64,000 nucleotides of DNA. Source: DASQHW01 sp038238245 (GTDB taxonomy: Bacteria > Actinomycetota > Acidimicrobiia > IMCC26256 > PALSA-610). The notes under the pieces are model-generated. The model searched no databases. It worked only from the letters and a program-made list of their open reading frames with translations, and was not told the origin of the DNA. The translations under genes were made by a program, and so were the position numbers. Each line of letters begins with the position of its first letter. Positions within the stretch are counted from its first letter, which is position 1. Positions 1 to 7,956 of this stretch are shown here, piece by piece. Location of the stretch: positions 6,117 to 70,116 of the forward strand of contig JBBRXX010000026.1 of assembly GCA_038238245.1 (NCBI GenBank), given 5' to 3'.

Positions 1-190
1 TCTTGCCCGCCTTCGGCTCGGGCACGCCCTGCAACACGAGTGGCGAAGCGTTGCCCTCATCGGGAACAAGCACGGCAACAGAGTCGCTGACGTAGTAGTC
101 GCGGTAGCCCAGGGCCGTTCTCCAAAAGCCGGCCAGCTTCTCCGGTTCGGCACAATCGAGAACCAGGTCAAGTCTTGCCTTGCGGCCCAT
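1..190 (-). CDS. VOC (glyoxalase/bleomycin-resistance-like) family protein, partial
   Basis: Reading leftwards from an ATG at 190 the frame is open to the window edge (63 codons seen, C-terminus outside). The N-terminus MGRKARLDLVLDCAEPEKLA followed by FWRTALGYRDYY is the usual first beta-alpha unit of small actinobacterial VOC proteins, which bind a metal or small ligand; the substrate cannot be told. A good ribosome site (AGAGGTGGAGC) precedes the ATG, so it can start here as an independent gene. However, the same frame continues upstream without a stop into the histidine phosphatase fragment at 191-454, so a fused reading frame is also possible. Confidence 0.75.
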   Translation of the reverse strand, partial: MGRKARLDLVLDCAEPEKLAGFWRTALGYRDYYVSDSVAVLVPDEGNASPLVLQGVPEPKAGK

Positions 191-454
191 GCTCCACCTC
201 TCGCAATCCGTCGTGACCTCGCGGTCCGGGAACGCGCGACCCACGATCTCGGCGGTCTCGATCGCACGCGGCAAGGTGCTCGCGAGCAACACGTCGGGAA
301 CGATCTCGGCGCGGCGCGTAAGGCGGTCGCGCAAGCGCTCGGCCTGTTGCCGCCCGGAATCGGTCAATCCCTTGCAGCCGGTCGGCCCGCCGATCACATG
401 GTCGACACCGGCGCGCGCCTCGCCGTGGCGCACGAGCACGAGAGTGGTCGGCAC
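191..454 (-). pseudogene. N-terminal fragment of a histidine phosphatase (phosphoglycerate mutase-like), joined in frame to a VOC protein
   Basis: From a GTG at 454, nine bases after the stop of the NifU-type gene, the frame reads VPTTLVLVRHGEARAG and later LASTLPRAIETAEIVG. This is the phosphohistidine RHGE motif and first half of a cytoplasmic histidine phosphatase. Family members are near 200 residues and need a second catalytic His; here similarity stops after about 83 residues (VTTDCE) and the next residues belong to a VOC protein start. The second half of the phosphatase is missing, so it should be inactive. It could be a deletion fusion in the genome or an assembly chimera; reads across position 190-205 would decide. 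Confidence 0.7.
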
Positions 455-462
455 GGCGGCGA

Positions 463-708
463 CTATTCGGCGGCGACGACCTCGGTGACGCCCGGGACGC
501 GGTCCATGATGATGCGCTCGACGCCGGCCTTCAGCGTCATCATCGACACCGGGCAGGTGCCGCACGCGCCGACCAGCGCGACCTGGACGACGCCGTCCTC
601 GTCGACCCCCTGGAACACGATGTCGCCCCCGTCACTCTGCAGCGCGGGACGGATCGCCTCGATGGCCTCGATGATGCCCTCTTCCATGCTTGCCAGATCC
701 AACGCCAT
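463..708 (-). CDS. NifU C-terminal domain Fe-S scaffold/carrier protein
   Basis: The 81-residue protein is a stand-alone NifU C-terminal (Nfu-type) domain. It contains the paired cysteines of the family in GACGTCPVS (about residues 48-56), which hold a transferable 4Fe-4S cluster between two monomers. The short length matches other actinobacterial single-domain members. An SD-like GGAG lies 5 bases before the ATG. It is followed after a few bases by the phosphatase fragment. Role as a general iron-sulfur carrier is inferred from the family. Confidence 0.9.
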   Translation of the reverse strand: MALDLASMEEGIIEAIEAIRPALQSDGGDIVFQGVDEDGVVQVALVGACGTCPVSMMTLKAGVERIIMDRVPGVTEVVAAE

Positions 709-852
709 CAGGTCTCCGTGTTCATTGGTCGACTCCGGCTACGCCTCCCCTTCGGTCGGCTCCGCCTTCGTCTCCGTGTTCTCGCTATTCATTGTCGACA
801 AGGACGTCAACGCCTCCAGTATCGCGCCTGTTCCGTTTCCGCCCCGAAAGCG

Positions 853-2112
853 TCACTCCAGGCGGTCGATGTCGGCACCCAGCGCCCGCAGCTGGCCCGG
901 CAGGTCGGAATAGCCCCGCTCGACGTGCTCGCAGTCGAAGATGACCGTTTCACCCTCGGCCACGAGACCGGCCAGCACGAGCGCGGCACCCGCCCGCACG
1001 TCCGATGCCCGCACGGGCGCACCGGAGAGTCGCTCGACGCCGCGAACGATCGCGTGGCGGCCTTCGGTCCGCACGTCGGCGCCCATGCGTGCGATCTCGT
1101 CGACGAACTGGAAACGACCGTCGTACACGTTCTCGGTGACGATTCCACTCCCGTCGGCGGTTGCCATCAGCGCGACTGCAAGCGGCATGAAATCGGTGGC
1201 GAAGCCGGGATGCGGCAGTGTCGCGATGTCGACGGCCCGGAGCCGCTCCCGCGGGCCGCGGGCCCACAGACCGTCGCTCGTCGGCGAGACGCGCATTCCC
1301 ATCTCGCAGAGCTTCATGACGACGATCTCGAGGTGCTCCGGTCGGATGCCGAGCAGCTCGATCTCGCCGCCCGTGACGCCACACGCCATCAGCAGCGTGC
1401 CCGCTTCGACACGGTCGCAGATGATCGCATTGTCGGCGGGTGACAGTTGCTCGACGCCTTCGATCTCGATCGTCGACGTGCCCGCGCCGACGACCTGGGC
1501 ACCCATGCGGTCGAGGAACGCCGCAAGGTCTGTGACTTCGGGCTCGCGTGCCGCGTTCTCGAGCACCGTCGTGCCCTTCGCGAGCACGGCCGCGCACATG
1601 AGGTTCTCGGTCGCGCCGACGCTCGGGAACTCGAGCACGACGCGGGCGCCGTGCAGCAGATCCGCGTGCGCGTGCACGTAGCCGTGCGCCACCTTCACCT
1701 CGGCCCCCATTGCCTCGAGTCCTCGCAGGTGCATGTCAACCTTGCGGCTGCCGATGTTGTCGCCGCCGGGCAATGCGATCCGTGCCTGCCCACAGCGCGC
1801 CAGCATCGGTCCGAGCACATTGAACGACGCGCGCATCCGGGTGACGAGCTCGTACGGTGCCTCCGGCACCAGATCCGCCGACGCGTCGATGGTCACGACG
1901 TCCGGCGCCGGTTGCCCCACCTGTGCCCCGGCCGCACGCAGGAGCTCGATCATCACGTCCAGATCACGGACGGCCGGCATGTTGCGCAACGTCGTGACAC
2001 CGGGCGCCAGCAACGCGGCGGCCATTTGCTTCAGGCCGGAGTTCTTCGTGGCGCCCGAGACGCGCACGACACCCTGGAGCGGCCCGTTCGCGCGGACACG
2101 GAAACGCGACAT
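853..2112 (-). CDS. murA: UDP-N-acetylglucosamine 1-carboxyvinyltransferase (MurA), Asp-type active site
   Basis: 419 residues. MurA transfers enolpyruvate from PEP to UDP-GlcNAc in the cytoplasm, the first committed step of peptidoglycan synthesis. The catalytic Lys is at position 23 (SGATKNSGLK), and the full two-domain EPT fold is present (PSVGATEN, HPGFATDF, NVYDGRF). The active-site loop reads LPGGDNIGSRKVDMH, so residue 118 is Asp where most bacteria have the Cys that fosfomycin alkylates. Mycobacterium tuberculosis and Chlamydia MurA have the same Asp and are intrinsically fosfomycin resistant. The ATG at 2112 follows the crotonase stop by 11 bases. murA lies beyond the ATP synthase operon, as in other actinobacteria. 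Confidence 0.97.
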   Translation of the reverse strand: MSRFRVRANGPLQGVVRVSGATKNSGLKQMAAALLAPGVTTLRNMPAVRDLDVMIELLRAAGAQVGQPAPDVVTIDASADLVPEAPYELVTRMRASFNVLGPMLARCGQARIALPGGDNIGSRKVDMHLRGLEAMGAEVKVAHGYVHAHADLLHGARVVLEFPSVGATENLMCAAVLAKGTTVLENAAREPEVTDLAAFLDRMGAQVVGAGTSTIEIEGVEQLSPADNAIICDRVEAGTLLMACGVTGGEIELLGIRPEHLEIVVMKLCEMGMRVSPTSDGLWARGPRERLRAVDIATLPHPGFATDFMPLAVALMATADGSGIVTENVYDGRFQFVDEIARMGADVRTEGRHAIVRGVERLSGAPVRASDVRAGAALVLAGLVAEGETVIFDCEHVERGYSDLPGQLRALGADIDRLE

Positions 2113-2123
2113 GCCGAACGAGC

Positions 2124-2945
2124 TTATTTGGCCGAGTAGTTGGGTTCGCGCTTCTCGACAAATGCCGTGATCGCCTCGCGCATGTCGTCCGAGCGTAGGC
2201 ACACGGCTTGCTCCTCGGCTTCGACGACGAGTCCTTCCGCAACCGGGAGCCGGCCCGCGGCCTCCACGGCGCGCTTCGCCCCCTGCACCGCGAGCGGCGG
2301 TTGCGCCGCGATCGCGGCGGCGAGCGCGGTGACTTCGCCCTCGAGCGCGTCGTCGTCGACCAGACGTTCGCACAGGCCGATGCGAAATGCGTCCTCGGCG
2401 TCGATCCGGGCCGCGGTCCAGATCATTTCTTTCGCCTTGCCCGGGCCGACGACGCGCGGGAGCCGCTGCGTCCCTCCGAGGTCGGGAAGGATCCCGTACT
2501 TGTGCTCGAGCAACCCGACCGACGTACCGCGTGCGAACACCCGGATGTCGCACGCGAGCGCGCACTGCAGACCTGCGCCGAGCGCATAGCCGCGCACGGC
2601 CGCGATGGTCGGGAACCGCGCCTGATCGAGCCACGAGTACGCATCTTGCGTGCGGAGGATGCCGTCGACCGTCGGATCGGAATGACGTGTCCCCGCGTCC
2701 GGACCCTCCTCGATCGCGTCGGCGCCGTTCGCGGTGAACACGCTGGTGTCGATGCCGGAGGAGAACGCGCGCCCATTGCCGATGACCACGAGCGCGCGCA
2801 GCTCGGAATCGTCGCGCAGCTCCCGGCCGATCTCGCTCATCTCCCGCCACATCTGGATCGTGAACGAATTGAGCTTGTCGGGCCGGTCGAGCCGCAGCCA
2901 CCCGACATACCCGTCGCGCGTGAACTCGAGCGTCTCGTAGGTCAT
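2124..2945 (-). CDS. Enoyl-CoA hydratase/isomerase (crotonase) family protein
   Basis: 273 residues with the crotonase fold: an oxyanion-hole segment GNGRAFSSGID (about 56-66), a second in RGYALGAGLQCALACD, and ILPDLGGTQRLPR further on. In the classical hydratase the first catalytic Glu lies in GGGCELAMMCD. Here the corresponding residue is Gln (GAGLQC), while the second acid in LLEHKYG is kept. This pattern is more like an isomerase or another crotonase reaction than a standard hydratase; that is inference. The start codon overlaps the end of the cyclase gene (ATGA), so the two are translationally coupled. Confidence 0.88.
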   Translation of the reverse strand: MTYETLEFTRDGYVGWLRLDRPDKLNSFTIQMWREMSEIGRELRDDSELRALVVIGNGRAFSSGIDTSVFTANGADAIEEGPDAGTRHSDPTVDGILRTQDAYSWLDQARFPTIAAVRGYALGAGLQCALACDIRVFARGTSVGLLEHKYGILPDLGGTQRLPRVVGPGKAKEMIWTAARIDAEDAFRIGLCERLVDDDALEGEVTALAAAIAAQPPLAVQGAKRAVEAAGRLPVAEGLVVEAEEQAVCLRSDDMREAITAFVEKREPNYSAK

Positions 2946-3463
2946 ATGGCCACGGTATCGCCCGCATCTTTCGCGGCGCACCCGAAGCGGATCACCTCGA
3001 CCGGATCGTGGAGGCCGGCAACCGAGATCATCCCCGCAGGCTCGACCGGGGCACCGTCCGGCACATACCGCTGCAGCTCGACGGGAGCGAGGATCTCGTG
3101 GGCCCGGGCGGTGGTGGCAAGCCGCGCCGCGAGATTCACGGACCGACCGGTGTAGTCGTCGCCTTCGAGCAAGATGACTGCGCCACCGGCACATCCGCCG
3201 TGCAACGCGAGCGGCAGCTCGAGGTCGTGGGCGAGCTCTTCGAGCTTGCACACCGCGCCGACGAGCTGTCCCGGCTCCACCGACACGAGCATGCATCCAT
3301 CGCCCAGCCATTTCGCGATGCGGACGCCGAAGTCGGTCGCGATCTGGCGCACGGCGCCGCGGAACAGCGTGAGCACACGTACGGAAGCGTCGTCGCCGAA
3401 CTCGTCGCCGAAGGACGTGAACCCGGAGAGGTCCATGAACGCGAACCAACGATCGACTCGCAC
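2942..3463 (-). CDS. Class III nucleotidyl cyclase (adenylate/guanylate cyclase homology domain) protein
   Basis: 173 residues, essentially one cyclase homology domain. FAFMDLSGFTSF carries the first metal-binding Asp, KWLGDGCML the second region, and GRSVNLAARL the Asn/Arg pair used for transition-state binding. It makes cAMP or cGMP if active; substrate choice is not certain. There is no membrane segment or sensor domain, so partners must provide any input. The GTG start at 3463 lies 12 bases after the hydrolase stop and the gene overlaps the crotonase by four bases. The pairing of a stand-alone cyclase with a crotonase is unusual. Confidence 0.85.
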   Translation of the reverse strand: MRVDRWFAFMDLSGFTSFGDEFGDDASVRVLTLFRGAVRQIATDFGVRIAKWLGDGCMLVSVEPGQLVGAVCKLEELAHDLELPLALHGGCAGGAVILLEGDDYTGRSVNLAARLATTARAHEILAPVELQRYVPDGAPVEPAGMISVAGLHDPVEVIRFGCAAKDAGDTVAI

Positions 3464-3475
3464 CGGAGAAGTCTC

Positions 3476-4114
3476 TCAGGTCTGTGCGGGCAGGCTCGCA
3501 ACGAAGTCGACGACCGCCTCGGCCGCACCGGCCAATGCCACGGCGGGCGTCAGACCGCTCGACTTCAGCGGCTTGAACCCGTGGTCGCCGGTGTCGATCC
3601 AATGAAAGGTGACACGGCCCGTGATCTTCTTCGCATGCCGCTGCAGCTCGTCCGGCGTCCCGAACGCGTCGCGTGTGCCGCTGACGAAGAGCACCGGCAT
3701 CGTCAGCTCCGGGAAGTGCTCGACGCGCAGCCGGTCGGCCTTGCCCGGCGGATGCAACGGATACCCCAGCAGCGCGACACCCAGCGCGCCGTCTTGGGCC
3801 GCGACCATCGACCCGATGCGGCCACCCATCGAACGGCCGCCGAGCACGAGCCGATCGACGGGAACCTTCGCGCGCGTCGCGAGCTCCTGCGCGGCCTCCC
3901 GTACCGCGGCTTCGAGCACGGGCGGGCGGTCGGGGCTCCGCCGTCCGGCCGCCTTGTAGGGGAAGTTGAAACGCAACGAAGGGATCTTCGCGGCGGCCAA
4001 CGCATCGGCGACCGTCGTCAACGCCGCGGCGTGCATGTCGGCGCCGGCGCCGTGCGCGAGGAGGACCGCACGATCGGCACCGCGCTTCGGACCTTGATAT
4101 GCGACGTCGTTCAT
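3476..4114 (-). CDS. Alpha/beta hydrolase, KANL3/Tex30-like
   Basis: 212 residues. VLLAHGAGADMH provides the oxyanion loop, LVLGGRSMGGRIGS the nucleophile elbow with Ser, LFVSGTRDAFG the acid and DTGDHGFKPL the His. This arrangement fits the small dienelactone-hydrolase-like group annotated as alpha/beta family hydrolase or KANL3/Tex30. It is soluble with no signal peptide. Substrate is unknown. Its ATG overlaps the stop of the S9 peptidase (ATGA), placing it in one transcription unit with the peptidase upstream and the cyclase and crotonase downstream. Confidence 0.88.
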   Translation of the reverse strand: MNDVAYQGPKRGADRAVLLAHGAGADMHAAALTTVADALAAAKIPSLRFNFPYKAAGRRSPDRPPVLEAAVREAAQELATRAKVPVDRLVLGGRSMGGRIGSMVAAQDGALGVALLGYPLHPPGKADRLRVEHFPELTMPVLFVSGTRDAFGTPDELQRHAKKITGRVTFHWIDTGDHGFKPLKSSGLTPAVALAGAAEAVVDFVASLPAQT

Positions 4115-5853
4115 CCGAGTCGTCGGGACAGGAACGAATCGATACGGTCGAGCTCGTCGGCGATGGTTGCCGCGCGGCGCCACCCGTGACCCTCGCCCTC
4201 GTACACATGCCGTTCTACGGGCGTGCCGGCACGCCGCAACGCGTCCTCGACCGCGGCGGACTGCGCCGGGGGCACCGACGTGTCGGCGTCGCCGTGGAGG
4301 AGCAGGACCGGCGCGGTGATCTTGGACGCGTGCGTGACCGCCGAGTTGGCGGTGTACCGACCGCGTGCCTCGGGCAGCGGGCCGACGAGGCGCGTGGTGT
4401 AGCCCGACTCGAAGCGATCCGTCGTCGCCTCGACGCCGAGCAGATCGGTCACGGGGAAGAGTGCAACGACGGCCGCCGCGAGGTCCGGGTACCTGGCCGC
4501 GACGTTCAACACGGTGAGTCCGCCCGCGCTCCCGCCCATCAGCGCGACGAGTCCGGCGTCGCCCCACCCTTCCCGCAAGGCGTGGCGGATGCCGGCGACG
4601 ACGTCGTCGGTGTCGAGCTCGCCCCATCTGCCTTCGAGCGCCCGCCGGTAGTCGTCGCCGTATCCGGTGGAGCCGCGGGAGTTCGGCTGCAACACCGTCC
4701 AGCCCCGCTGCACGAGGTACTGGACGCGCGGGTTCCAGTCGGCAAGGGCTTGCCCGGTCGGGCCGCCGTGGACGAGCACCATCAGACGACGACGGCCGCG
4801 CGCCGCGCGCTCGGAGGGTCGCCACACCAGTCCGTGCACCGTCGCGCTGCCCGACTTCCACGAGACCGACTTCGGTTCGACCAGCGCCGTCCGCTCGAAG
4901 CCTCCGACGGGTCCGCGTCCGACACTTCGACGCGCGGAACCGTTCGACGCGAGGACGACCACCTGCGTGGGCGTCACCGCTCCCGACCGAGTACAGACAA
5001 TGCCGGGCGCGCCCCAATCGAGACCGCGGTGCCAGCCCTTGGAGAGCTCGCGCGCGGACTTGCTGCCGGGCGCGCCGATCACGAGCCGGCCGAAGCCGTC
5101 CTCGTTGCGGCACCAGGCGAGCTCGTTGCCGTCGGGCGACCATGCAAACGATCGCTGTCCCGGGTCCCAGGACGGTTCCGCGTGCTCGCATTGCTCGTCG
5201 CGCAACGGCGCGTCGTCGACCCACAGCTTGTGCTCGCGCACGTACGCCAGATGCGCGCTCTCCGGGGAGAAGCGCGGCTGGCCGCACGCGGGCGCGTCCG
5301 CGACGATGCGCGTCTTGCCATCGTCATCGCGCACCACGATGCGCGACGCGTCCCACGGCATGTCGGGCAACGTCCACTCGTGCCACACGAGCTCCTGGCC
5401 GTCGGGCGACCACGACGGATCCCATGCGTAGTCGGCGTGCGAGACGCGCTGCGGCCATTGCATGCCGTCGAGCGGCACGGTGACCACATCGCACGAGTCG
5501 GCGCGCTCGATCCCGCACGCGACCTCGCCGCGCACCGAGACCGCCGGTGCGAACGCGCGGCCGTCGCGCGACAACACCCGCACCACGCCGCCGTCGGCGT
5601 CGACCAGCACGAGCCGTCCGTCCGAGGCCGCGACCACGAGCTCACCGTCGGACGCCCAGCAGAACCCGCCGCCGGCGCCGCATTCGCCGGTCACGACGAC
5701 CGGCGGCCCGGAGGAGTCCGCCGGCGCGACGACGAGGTCGCCGCGGCCGTCGAAGCTGTCCACCCAGGCCAGGCGGGCACCGGACGGTGACCAGCGGGGA
5801 TCGGTCACTGCGTGCGAGCGGCTCAGCATCGAGGGTGAGATCAGGCCCGGCAC
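4111..5853 (-). CDS. S9 family prolyl oligopeptidase-type serine peptidase
   Basis: 580 residues from the GTG at 5853. The first ~320 residues form repeated TolB/WD40-like blades (DPRWSPSG, DPSWSPDG, SFAWSPDG), the propeller that gates the active site. The C-terminal alpha/beta hydrolase domain has Ser in ALMGGSAGG, Asp in LHGDADTSVP and His in EGEGHGW. No signal peptide is seen, so it is probably a cytoplasmic peptidase. The frame could begin further upstream, but a TAGGGT -10 box sits 7 bases before this GTG, which suits leaderless initiation and avoids overlap with the divergent glycosyltransferase. Confidence 0.9.
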   Translation of the reverse strand: MPGLISPSMLSRSHAVTDPRWSPSGARLAWVDSFDGRGDLVVAPADSSGPPVVVTGECGAGGGFCWASDGELVVAASDGRLVLVDADGGVVRVLSRDGRAFAPAVSVRGEVACGIERADSCDVVTVPLDGMQWPQRVSHADYAWDPSWSPDGQELVWHEWTLPDMPWDASRIVVRDDDGKTRIVADAPACGQPRFSPESAHLAYVREHKLWVDDAPLRDEQCEHAEPSWDPGQRSFAWSPDGNELAWCRNEDGFGRLVIGAPGSKSARELSKGWHRGLDWGAPGIVCTRSGAVTPTQVVVLASNGSARRSVGRGPVGGFERTALVEPKSVSWKSGSATVHGLVWRPSERAARGRRRLMVLVHGGPTGQALADWNPRVQYLVQRGWTVLQPNSRGSTGYGDDYRRALEGRWGELDTDDVVAGIRHALREGWGDAGLVALMGGSAGGLTVLNVAARYPDLAAAVVALFPVTDLLGVEATTDRFESGYTTRLVGPLPEARGRYTANSAVTHASKITAPVLLLHGDADTSVPPAQSAAVEDALRRAGTPVERHVYEGEGHGWRRAATIADELDRIDSFLSRRLG

Positions 5854-5860
5854 CAGGGCG

Positions 5861-5866
5861 ACCCTA
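5861..5866 (-). promoter_or_regulatory. -10 element (TAGGGT) for leaderless S9 peptidase transcript
   Basis: TAGGGT on the minus strand ends 7 bases before the GTG at 5853, the spacing expected when transcription starts at the start codon. Confidence 0.55.
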
Positions 5867-5914
5867 CCGGTGCGGCTTGCGACCGGCGCGGCCCTCCTCC
5901 ATCCTGGTCCCTTC

Positions 5915-7210
5915 ATGCCCCACACCGAGTCCGCCCTCTCGCGCCCGCTTCGCGTCGCATTCCTCGTCTATCGCGGCAATCCGCACTGCGGGGGCCAAGG
6001 CGTCTACAGCCGGCATCTGACGCGCGAGCTTTCCGAGCTCGGGCACCAGGTCACGATGTTCGCCGGGCAGCCCTGGCCGGTCGCCGACGACCCGGTCACG
6101 CTCGAGAAGGTCCCGAGCCTCGACCTGTACCGGCGGGAGAACCCGTTTCGCGTCCCGTGGCCGCACGAGTTCCGGACGATCGAGGACGCCCAGGAGTTCG
6201 CCATCATGGGCTGCGCCGGGTTCCCCGAGCCCTACGCGTTCAGCCGCCGGGTGTACAAGCAGCTGCGCGATCGCCGGCACGAGTTCGATCTCGTGCACGA
6301 CAACCAGTGCCTCGGGCGCGGGCTGCTGGGCTTCGTGCGCGACGGCTGGCCGTTCGTGCACACGCTGCACCACCCGATCACCGTCGACCGCGATCTGGAG
6401 CTGGCGCACGCGACGTCCCTCAACCGGCGGCTGACACTCCGACGTTGGTACGGGTTCCTGGGCATGCAGATGCACGTCGCCCGCAAGCTGCCGCGCCACC
6501 TCACCGTGTCGCAGAACTCGAAGAAGGACATCGTCGCGCAGATGCGCGTGCACCCCGACACGCTGCACATCGTGCCGGTCGGCGTCGATCAGAAGCAGTT
6601 CCGACCGCTCGCGCACATCGCGCGTGTGCCGGGCCGGTTGATGACGACCGCGAGCGCCGACGTCCCGCTCAAGGGATTGTCGTATCTGATCGAGGCGCTG
6701 GCGAAGGTGCGCACCGAGCGCGAGGACGCCCATCTGGTAGTGATCGGGCAACCCCGTCTCAAGTCGCGGGTGCCCGCTCAGATCGAGCGGCTCGGATTGC
6801 AAGGCGCGATCGAGTTCGTGAGCGGCGTGACCGACGAGAGGATCGTCGAGTTGTACGCGGAGGCCGAGATCGCGGTCGTGCCCTCGCTCTATGAAGGCTT
6901 CTCGCTTCCCGCCATCGAAGCCATGGCGTGTGGGGTGCCGCTCATCACGACGACCGGGGGCGCGCTGCCCGAGGTCGTCGGAGCGCACGGCGAATCGGCA
7001 ATGACGGTCGAGCCCGGCGATCCCGGGGCGCTCGCGCAGCAGATCGTCACGGTGCTGAACCACGACTCGTTGCGCGCCCGGCTGGGCGAGCGCGGCCGCG
7101 CCCGGGTGCTCGACCGGTTCACGTGGCGGCGCACGGCGCAGGGCACCGCCGAGCACTACTACCTCGAGCTCGAAGCCCATGAAAGCCGGAGACGCGACCG
7201 CGCGTGTTGA
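5915..7210 (+). CDS. Glycosyltransferase family 4 (GT-B fold)
   Basis: About 431 residues. The N-terminal Rossmann half begins LRVAFLVYRGNPHCGGQGVY with the GGxG acceptor loop. The C-terminal half has PVGVDQKQF, VVIGQP and the donor-binding E-x7-E motif in VPSLYEGFSLPAIEAMACG. It transfers a sugar from a nucleotide sugar, retaining configuration; donor and acceptor are unknown. Translation overlaps the following methyltransferase by 7 bases, and that gene overlaps a third, so the three work on one pathway, probably an envelope or secreted glycan (inference). The start ATG was chosen because homology begins just after it. Confidence 0.92.
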   Translation: MPHTESALSRPLRVAFLVYRGNPHCGGQGVYSRHLTRELSELGHQVTMFAGQPWPVADDPVTLEKVPSLDLYRRENPFRVPWPHEFRTIEDAQEFAIMGCAGFPEPYAFSRRVYKQLRDRRHEFDLVHDNQCLGRGLLGFVRDGWPFVHTLHHPITVDRDLELAHATSLNRRLTLRRWYGFLGMQMHVARKLPRHLTVSQNSKKDIVAQMRVHPDTLHIVPVGVDQKQFRPLAHIARVPGRLMTTASADVPLKGLSYLIEALAKVRTEREDAHLVVIGQPRLKSRVPAQIERLGLQGAIEFVSGVTDERIVELYAEAEIAVVPSLYEGFSLPAIEAMACGVPLITTTGGALPEVVGAHGESAMTVEPGDPGALAQQIVTVLNHDSLRARLGERGRARVLDRFTWRRTAQGTAEHYYLELEAHESRRRDRAC

Positions 7211-7956
7211 CGGTTGACTTCGAGCGGCTGGGGCTGGTGCGCGGGGAGCGACTGCTCGATCTCGGCGCGGGCGGAGGCCGGCACGCGTTCGCAGCGATGC
7301 GCCGCGGCGCGCGTGTCACCGCGCTCGACTACTCCGCCGCCGATCTGAAGGACGCGATCGCCGTCGCGGGCGCGATGCTCGATGCCGGGGAAGTCACCGT
7401 CGAGCAGTGGGCCGGCGCCGTGAACGGCGACGCACTCGATCTGCCGTTCCCGGACGCCGCCTTCGACCGCGTGATCGTGTCCGAGGTGCTCGAGCACATC
7501 TGGGACGACGAACGCGCGCTGACCGAGATCGCCCGGGTGCTCCGGCCGGGCGGACGTATCGCCGCGACCGTCCCGACCCGCTGGCCCGAGCGGGTGGCAT
7601 GGGCGCTCAACTGGCACTACCACGACACGCCGGGAGGCCATGTCCGCGTCTACCGCCAGCACGAGCTCGAGCTGAAGCTCGAACGAGCGGGCTTCTTCCT
7701 GCGCGGCTCGCATCACGCGCACGCCTTCCACTCGCCGTACTGGTGGCTGAAGTGCGCGTACGGGCTCGAGAACACCGACGCGCCACCGGTGCGGCGTTAC
7801 CACGATTTCTTGTGCATGCTGATCGAACGCAACCCGCGCTGGGCGCAGCTCGGTGAACGCGCCCTCAACCCCGTGCTCGGCAAGAGCGTGGTGCTGTACG
7901 GCGAGAAGGTCCCACCGTCGATGTCGAGATGGGGAAAGCGCAGCCTTGACGAATAG
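7204..7956 (+). CDS. Class I SAM-dependent methyltransferase
   Basis: 250 residues from a GTG that overlaps the glycosyltransferase end. LLDLGAGGGRHAFAAM is motif I (SAM binding), ALDYSAADL motif II, and FDRVIVSEVLEHIWDDERAL with RVLRPGGRIAATVP motifs IV-VI, typical of Methyltransf_11/25 proteins. The C-terminal part, rich in Trp/His (YWWLKCAYGLEN), probably recognises the acceptor. Position between a GT4 and a barrel protein suggests it methylates a sugar intermediate, which is inferred only. Confidence 0.92.
   Translation: MLTVDFERLGLVRGERLLDLGAGGGRHAFAAMRRGARVTALDYSAADLKDAIAVAGAMLDAGEVTVEQWAGAVNGDALDLPFPDAAFDRVIVSEVLEHIWDDERALTEIARVLRPGGRIAATVPTRWPERVAWALNWHYHDTPGGHVRVYRQHELELKLERAGFFLRGSHHAHAFHSPYWWLKCAYGLENTDAPPVRRYHDFLCMLIERNPRWAQLGERALNPVLGKSVVLYGEKVPPSMSRWGKRSLDE

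Noticed and set aside
709..852. Possible small gene or RNA in the murA-nifU gap
   Set aside because: The 144 bases contain CTCCG/CTTCG-rich repeats and an imperfect duplication of GTCTCCGTGTTC but no coding or RNA signature.
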